Below are positions 59,334-64,000 of a stretch of 64,000 nucleotides of DNA, in pieces (the first letter of the stretch is position 1; each line of letters opens with the position of its first letter). The translations under genes and the position numbers were made by a program. Below the pieces are notes generated by a model. It made no database searches and was not told the DNA's origin. It worked only from the letters and a program-made list of their open reading frames with translations. Source of the DNA: Stenotrophomonas africana (GTDB lineage Bacteria > Pseudomonadota > Gammaproteobacteria > Xanthomonadales > Xanthomonadaceae); the NCBI RefSeq assembly GCF_013004645.1, contig NZ_JABEME010000003.1:424437-488436 (forward strand), read 5' to 3'.

Positions 59334-59666
59334 CTACCCGAATGGGGGAGGCCGGCGGCCGAGCAGGCGCCGCCCAAACAAGCGTGCATCCAGTGAATAG
59401 GCGCCAGGGCCCAGCATCAACAGCGCCAACGGCAGCACCACCTGCGACCACGGCGCCTGCTGCGCGAACATGCCCACGGCCGCCATCAGCGCCGCCAGTG
59501 GCGTCAACACGCCCAGCATGAGCATCGGTACTGCCAGCAGGCACATCGCCGACCATCCGCCCGCATGCGTGCCAGGCGTGTACAGCGCGGTGGCCAGGCA
59601 CAGCCGCAGCCACAGCAGACCGAGGCCCGGACCGCGATCAGGGAACATCACGAACAGCCGTTGCAT
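59334..59666 (-). CDS. small membrane protein (DoxX-like)
   Basis: The protein has 110 residues. Three to four hydrophobic segments (GLLWLRLCLATALYTPG, AMCLLAVPMLMLGVLTPLAA, QVVLPLALLMLGPGAYSLD) and the ending YSLDARLFGRR resemble short DoxX proteins. The function is unknown. The ATG at 59666 has TGGAG about 9 bases upstream. It is separated from the AraC gene by 77 bp and divergent from the sensor kinase gene. Confidence 0.75.
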   Translation of the reverse strand: MQRLFVMFPDRGPGLGLLWLRLCLATALYTPGTHAGGWSAMCLLAVPMLMLGVLTPLAALMAAVGMFAQQAPWSQVVLPLALLMLGPGAYSLDARLFGRRLLGRRPPPFG

Positions 59667-59762
59667 GGCGGGGCTCCAGAGGACATGCCGGCGTGATAGC
59701 CGACGTCGGCGCACGCCGCCTACCCCGTTCGGGTCACCCTGGGTTGCCCCACACCTGCCAGA

Positions 59763-62700
59763 ATGCGCGCCATGCGTGGCCGCCCCTTCCCGTTCCTGTG
59801 TCGCTTGCCGACGCTGCTGACGTGCCTGCTGCTGTTGACCGCCCTGCCCGCCCTTGCCGTGCAGCGCCCGCCGGTGAGCGGCGGACTGCCCGATTACGAG
59901 CACACGGCCTGGCGCGTCGGCCAGGGTGCGCCCGGCGACATCTGGGACATTGTCCAGGACCGCGACGGTCTGTTGTGGCTGGCCACGGGCTCGGGCCTGT
60001 ACCGCTTCGATGGCCGTCGTTTCGAACGGCAGGCGGCGCCCGTCGGCAGCCAGTTCCCGTCCACCAACATGGTCACGCTGGCACCGGGCCGCGATGGCGC
60101 CCTGTGGATCGGCTATTTCCAGGCGGGCATCAGCCGGTTCGCGCAAGGACAGCTGCACAGCTATGGCCGCGAACAGGGAGTACCGGTCGGTGTGGTGCCG
60201 CACTTCAGCCAGGATCGCGAGGGCCGGCTGTGGGCGGCGATCAACGGCGGGCTGCGCCGCTTTGACGGACAGCGCTGGCAGCCACTGCCGGCCAGTGCCG
60301 GGCTGCCGGAGCGCCGCGTGCAGTGGGTGCTGCACGACAGCCGGGACACCTTCTGGGTCCTGGCCGACCTGAAGGTCTGGATGCGTGCAGCCGGCCAGAC
60401 CGCCTTCCAGGACACCGGCATCGCCGTCTCGCAGATGGCGACGCTGGCCGAAAGTCCGCAGGGCGAAGTGTGGCTGGCCGACCGGGTGCGCGGCACCTCG
60501 CCGCTGGCCAATGCGCAGGGTCTGTTGGCGGCCAGCGAACGCGAAGCGCGGCGTCTTCCGGAGCTGGTCGCCGCGCGTCTGCAGTTCACTGCCGATGGTG
60601 CGCTGTGGGCCACGATGAGCCCGCACGGCGGCGTCGCCCGCATCACCTTCGACGGCACCCGTGCCGTGCGCATGGAGCGCTTCGATTCACCGCACGGCCT
60701 GACCGCCACCTCGGCAGTACCAATCATCGTCGATCGCGAAGGCAATCTCTGGGTCGGCACCAATCTCGGCCTCAACCGCTTCCGCGCACGCAGCGTGCAC
60801 ACCCTGGCGGTGGGCCCGAGCGATCCCTACCGCTCGCTGGTGCGGGCCAGCGATGGCCGCGTGTATGGCTACGGCGAAGACCTCAAGCCCTACGATCTGC
60901 GGCGCACCCTGCTGGATGGCAGCGCCACGCAGCTGCAGGCCGCCGCGCGCCAGGCACCCACGCCGATCTGGCAGTTCGACTGGGTCAATCTTGCGCGCAC
61001 GGTAGCCGGCCACGTCTCGCTGATCCCGCTGCCGCCGCCGTTCACCGGGCAACCGCTGCATGCGCTGCTGTTCCCCGACGACGAGCAGGCCTGGGTGTGT
61101 ACGGGTGAGCGTGGCGTCCTGCACTACCTGCATGGGCAATGGCAGCGCGAGGTTCGCCTGCCCGAGCAGGCCTGCTCATCGCTGGCGCTGGATGCCCATG
61201 GCCAGCTGCTGCTTGGCTATGCCGACGGCCGCCTGCGCCGGATGAGTGCGAACCGCATCGAGAGCTTCGATGCCAGCCAGGGCCTGTCGGTGGGGCCGAT
61301 CACCGCGATGCTGCATCACCAGGACATTCTGCTGGTCGCCGGCGAAGCCGGGCTGGCTGCGCGACTGGGCAATGGACGATTCGTTCCGGTGCGCACCGAC
61401 ATGGCCGGCGTCCTGGAAGGCATCACCGGCATGGTCGCCGATGCCAATGGCCACCTGTGGCTCAACGGCAGCCGTGGCCTGGTGCGGATGGAAAGCGGGC
61501 TGCTGCGCCGTGCCCTGCGCACCGGACTGCCGGTCACGCCGCGCCTGTTCGACGCGATCGACGGCATGCCTGGCATTGCCCTGCAGAGTGGACCGATCGC
61601 CACCGCGACGCTGGCCGACGACGGCCTGCTATGGCTGGCCACCAACCAGGGCCTGGCCTGGCTGGACACCACCCATTCGCACGTCAATACGATGGCCCCC
61701 AGTGTGCGCATCGGCGAGGTGCTGTATGGCAGCAAGCACGAGCCGCTGCGCGATGGCCTGCGCCTTCCCGCCGGTACCAGCCAACTGCAGATCGACTACG
61801 TGGCGTTGTCACTGGCGCGCCCGGAGCGCAACCGCTACCGCTATCGCCTCTCCGGCGTCGACGACGGCTGGCAGGATGCCGGCAGCAGCACCCGCGCGTA
61901 TTACACCAACCTCGCACCGGGCAATTACCGGTTCGAGGTGGAAGCGGCCAACGAAGACGGCATCTGGAGCACCTCCCCGGCCAGCCGCAGCTTCCGCATC
62001 GCGCCCACCTTCATGCAGACCGTGTGGTTCAAGCTGCTGTGCGCCGCCGCGATCCTCGCGCTGCTGATGATGGCGGTGCGCATCCGCAGCGGGCAGCTGG
62101 CTGCGCTGTTCCGCGCACGCCTGCAGGAACGCAATGGGGAACGCGAACGCATCGCACGCGACCTGCACGACACCCTGCTCCAGGGCAGCCAGGGCCTGAT
62201 CCTGCGCCTGCACGCCATCAGTCAGTCACCCCAGACCCCGGCGCCGGTACGCGGCCAGCTGGAGGCGGCGATGCAACTGGCCGAGCGCAACCTTGCCGAG
62301 GGCCGCGAGCGGGTCAATGCCCTGCGTGAGGGACCCTTCGTGGGCCGCGACCTCGCTTCGGCGCTGGCCGATGTTCACGCCGAATACGCCGGGCACGGCA
62401 CCAATCCGCTGCGCCTGACCGTGGAAGGTGCGACGCCACTGCTGCAGGCCGATGCGGCCGAAGAAGTGTTCCTGATAGGGCGTGAGGCGATACGCAACGC
62501 GTTGCGTCATGCCAACGCCAGCGCCATTGAAGTAGAGCTGTCGTATGGCGCGCGGTGCTTCCTGCTGCACGTGCGCGATGATGGCGTCGGCATCGCCAAC
62601 GAGAATGCCGGGCATGGCCATTGGGGCCTGCAGGGCATGCGTGAGCGCGCGCAGCGCCTCGGTGCGGAACTGCAACTGTGGACCCGCCCCGGGCTGGGAA

Positions 62701-62792
62701 CCGAAGTCGCGCTGGCAGTTCCCACCCGGCGCCTGTATCAACGCCGCCCATCACGTTGGCGCTGGCCCTGGAGTAGAACAAGCCATGACTGA
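59763..62792 (+). CDS. sensor histidine kinase with beta-propeller sensor (Reg_prop/Y_Y_Y/HisKA_3)
   Basis: The protein has 1,009 residues. A signal peptide (about 1-32) precedes many two-component propeller repeats (GDIWDIVQDRDGLLWLATGS and similar, about 50-620) and a Y_Y_Y domain (about 640-745: RYRYRLSGVDDGWQDAGSST). One membrane helix (about 752-770) leads to a HisKA_3 dimerisation helix with phospho-His802 (RIARDLHDTLLQGSQ) and an HATPase domain (EAIRNALRHANAS, DDGVGIANENAGHGHWGLQG). The large sensor is periplasmic, as in carbohydrate- or polymer-sensing kinases. The stop overlaps the response regulator by 8 bases. An ATG at 59772 is an alternative start. Confidence 0.93.
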   Translation: MRAMRGRPFPFLCRLPTLLTCLLLLTALPALAVQRPPVSGGLPDYEHTAWRVGQGAPGDIWDIVQDRDGLLWLATGSGLYRFDGRRFERQAAPVGSQFPSTNMVTLAPGRDGALWIGYFQAGISRFAQGQLHSYGREQGVPVGVVPHFSQDREGRLWAAINGGLRRFDGQRWQPLPASAGLPERRVQWVLHDSRDTFWVLADLKVWMRAAGQTAFQDTGIAVSQMATLAESPQGEVWLADRVRGTSPLANAQGLLAASEREARRLPELVAARLQFTADGALWATMSPHGGVARITFDGTRAVRMERFDSPHGLTATSAVPIIVDREGNLWVGTNLGLNRFRARSVHTLAVGPSDPYRSLVRASDGRVYGYGEDLKPYDLRRTLLDGSATQLQAAARQAPTPIWQFDWVNLARTVAGHVSLIPLPPPFTGQPLHALLFPDDEQAWVCTGERGVLHYLHGQWQREVRLPEQACSSLALDAHGQLLLGYADGRLRRMSANRIESFDASQGLSVGPITAMLHHQDILLVAGEAGLAARLGNGRFVPVRTDMAGVLEGITGMVADANGHLWLNGSRGLVRMESGLLRRALRTGLPVTPRLFDAIDGMPGIALQSGPIATATLADDGLLWLATNQGLAWLDTTHSHVNTMAPSVRIGEVLYGSKHEPLRDGLRLPAGTSQLQIDYVALSLARPERNRYRYRLSGVDDGWQDAGSSTRAYYTNLAPGNYRFEVEAANEDGIWSTSPASRSFRIAPTFMQTVWFKLLCAAAILALLMMAVRIRSGQLAALFRARLQERNGERERIARDLHDTLLQGSQGLILRLHAISQSPQTPAPVRGQLEAAMQLAERNLAEGRERVNALREGPFVGRDLASALADVHAEYAGHGTNPLRLTVEGATPLLQADAAEEVFLIGREAIRNALRHANASAIEVELSYGARCFLLHVRDDGVGIANENAGHGHWGLQGMRERAQRLGAELQLWTRPGLGTEVALAVPTRRLYQRRPSRWRWPWSRTSHD

Positions 62793-63438
62793 AACCCCTG
62801 CCCCGATCGGCGTACTGGTGGTCGACGACCACCCGCTGCTGCGTGACGGCCTGGCTGCCCTGCTGGGCGCCCATTCCGACCTGCGCCTGCTCGGTGAAGC
62901 CGCCGATGGCGAGGAAGCCATCGCACGCTACCAGCAGCTGCAGCCGGACGTGGTGCTGATGGACCTGCAGATGCCACGCCTGGACGGTGTGGAAGCCATC
63001 GTGCGGATCCGCGCGATGGATCCGCGTGCGCGCATCATCGTGCTGACCACCTACCGCGGTGACGTACGTGCGGTGCGGGCGCTGCAGGCTGGCGCCAGTG
63101 CCTACCTGCTGAAGGACATGCTGCGCCACGAGCTGGTCGATACGATCCGCATGGTCGCTGGCGGCCGGCGCGCACCGATTCCGCCGGCGGTGGCGGCCAG
63201 CATCGCCGCGCATGTGGTGGAAGACCGGTTGTCGCCGCGCGAGACCGAGGTGCTGCGGCACGTGGCCGGTGGCCTGTCGAACAAGCGCATCGGCGAGCGC
63301 ATGCAGATTTCCGAGCAGACGGTGAAGGCGCACATGAAGAGCCTGATGGACAAGCTGGGCGTGGGCGATCGCACGCATGCGGTGACCCAGGCGCTGCGGC
63401 GCGGGATCATCAGCCTGGACGACAGCGGTCACGATTGA
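62785..63438 (+). CDS. NarL/LuxR-family response regulator
   Basis: The protein has 217 residues. The receiver domain carries the acidic pair Asp14-Asp15 (VVDDHPLLRDG), phospho-Asp60 (VVLMDLQMP) and a switch Lys in AYLLKDM. A LuxR helix-turn-helix follows (LSPRETEVLRHVAGGLSNKR to TVKAHMKSLMDKL, about 150-205). It is the cognate partner of the overlapping sensor kinase. Its targets are unknown; the divergent operon on its left is a candidate. Confidence 0.94.
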   Translation: MTETPAPIGVLVVDDHPLLRDGLAALLGAHSDLRLLGEAADGEEAIARYQQLQPDVVLMDLQMPRLDGVEAIVRIRAMDPRARIIVLTTYRGDVRAVRALQAGASAYLLKDMLRHELVDTIRMVAGGRRAPIPPAVAASIAAHVVEDRLSPRETEVLRHVAGGLSNKRIGERMQISEQTVKAHMKSLMDKLGVGDRTHAVTQALRRGIISLDDSGHD

Positions 63439-63449
63439 AGGGTTGTTCG

Positions 63450-63498
63450 GCAGGGCTTGCAGCCCTGCACCCGCGGTAGTGCCGGCCGCGGGCCGGCA
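63450..63498. repeat. hairpin plus SMAG element after response regulator
   Basis: GCAGGGCT-TGC-AGCCCTGC (63450-63468) is a short stem 11 bases after the stop codon and may end transcription. It is followed at 63476-63498 by GTAGTGCCGGCCGCGGGCCG, a SMAG element of the GTAGTGCCGGCC subtype. Confidence 0.7.
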
Positions 63499-63531
63499 AA
63501 CTCAACAGCAAAAGCGGGCTTTCCCTGGGAC

Positions 63532-63633
63532 GGTGGGGCGGTGTCGGAGTGCGGGGACGCCGTGAACCCCTCCATGGGGGCTTGGCCGCGGCATCCATGC
63601 CGCGGACACCCCGCACTCCGACACCGCCCCACC
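63532..63633. repeat. 102-bp inverted repeat with 25-bp arms
   Basis: Perfect 25-bp arms (63532-63556 and 63609-63633, beginning GGTGGGGCGGTGTCGGAGTG) enclose 52 bases. Those hold a second palindrome CCGCGGCATCCATGCCGCGG. It carries no gene. Confidence 0.9.
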
Positions 63634-63706
63634 TCTGACAGATTCCTGCGGCTGTCGGTGGGTGTCGACCTTGGTTGACACTTCTGTCAGATATCGAAAT
63701 CAATCA

Positions 63707-63747
63707 GGGGTCAGATCCGTTTTCCTCCGGAAAACGGATCTGACCCC
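63707..63747. repeat. 41-bp inverted repeat, GGGGTCAGATCC type
   Basis: 19-bp perfect arms GGGGTCAGATCCGTTTTCC and its complement enclose 3 bases. The layout (G-rich end, A/T-rich near the loop) differs from the SMAG elements. Just before it, GTGTCGACC-TT-GGTTGACAC (about 63662-63681) is another hairpin. Confidence 0.85.
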
Positions 63748-63783
63748 AAGAGCCGTTCCAACAGACCGCAGGAAACTGTCGAA

Positions 63784-63965
63784 GGCGGGGTGGGTCCGGT
63801 TGCGGGGGTGTCCACGGCATGGATGCCGCGACCGAGCCTACATGGGTGAGGGCGCTTTGCTTGCGAAGCATTGCTTCGCAAGCGCCCGAACGCCCAGCCG
63901 CCAGCGGCTGGACCGGACCGCGGAGCGGGGTTTACGGCGTCCCCCGCAACCGGACCCACCCCGCC
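63784..63965. repeat. 182-bp inverted repeat with 25-bp arms and inner palindromes
   Basis: Perfect 25-bp arms (63784-63808 and 63941-63965, beginning GGCGGGGTGGGTCCGGTTGC) enclose 132 bases. Inside are GCATGGATGCCGCG, shared with the element at 63532, and the palindrome GCTTGCGAAGC-ATT-GCTTCGCAAGC (63859-63883). No gene is seen from 63439 to the window end. Confidence 0.88.
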
Positions 63966-64000
63966 CACCTACAGGAACCCCGCCGTTGCTGTTGCCTCCA

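Noticed and set aside
1..64000. prophage, integron, insertion sequence or tRNA genes
   Set aside because: I looked for transposases, integrases, phage structural genes, terminal repeats with target duplications and cloverleaf sequences and saw none that I could support.

Overview
The window looks like chromosome of a Stenotrophomonas maltophilia-complex bacterium (Xanthomonadaceae, Gammaproteobacteria). The evidence is the GC-rich codon use, the many GTAG-ended palindromes of the SMAG type known from S. maltophilia, the number of TonB-dependent receptors, and gene content typical of that genus. I supported 52 protein genes. I saw no rRNA, tRNA, CRISPR array, integrase or complete insertion sequence. 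The organism name is inference, not a database result.

0-9.6 kb: metals and deoxynucleotides. A TonB-dependent receptor with a CxxC plug motif overlaps a periplasmic thioredoxin-like gene. Then come divergent mntR/mntH with an MntR-type operator between them, and a leftward operon nrdA-nrdB-flavodoxin-thioredoxin (class I ribonucleotide reductase plus two likely electron-transfer partners). Upstream of nrdA is a sigma70-type promoter whose two elements are covered by a pair of NrdR-like boxes.

9.6-31 kb: mixed housekeeping and uptake. This part holds a zinc-free MDR oxidoreductase, a second TonB receptor, a BetT-type choline transporter, a VOC protein, a Fur-box/FecI/FecR/TonB receptor (with STN domain) signalling cassette, an MdtJI-type SMR pair divergent from a LysR regulator, an M14 peptidase, a FecA-like receptor with a Fur-like site, a ClC antiporter, an MgtC protein, a MerR/methyltransferase pair, a small unknown gene and an OmpA-type lipoprotein.

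31-51.4 kb: a surface-attachment island. It begins with a 1,863-residue trimeric autotransporter adhesin carrying an internal 33-residue repeat array, preceded by a 21-bp phased array of CGGCA motifs and an AraC regulator. A complete-looking Flp/Tad pilus operon follows: flp, cpaA, tadE, cpaB, cpaC, cpaE, cpaF, tadB, tadC, tadD, a DUF3613-type gene, tadG and a DUF2968-type gene.

51.4-63.4 kb: a DUF4124-type protein, a chloroperoxidase-like hydrolase, then a tightly overlapped leftward six-gene operon (AraC regulator, YcaC-like hydrolase, DoxX, amidohydrolase, AlgE-like porin, MFS exporter). After a small membrane protein comes a rightward hybrid beta-propeller sensor kinase/LuxR response regulator pair. 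The last 560 bp hold no gene but a cluster of nested long-armed inverted repeats.

Repeats mark most gene boundaries: SMAG singles and dimers, a dispersed 62-78 bp palindrome family ending in A/T runs, and larger 25-bp-arm elements. In two cases a SMAG element supplies the stop codon of the gene it follows.
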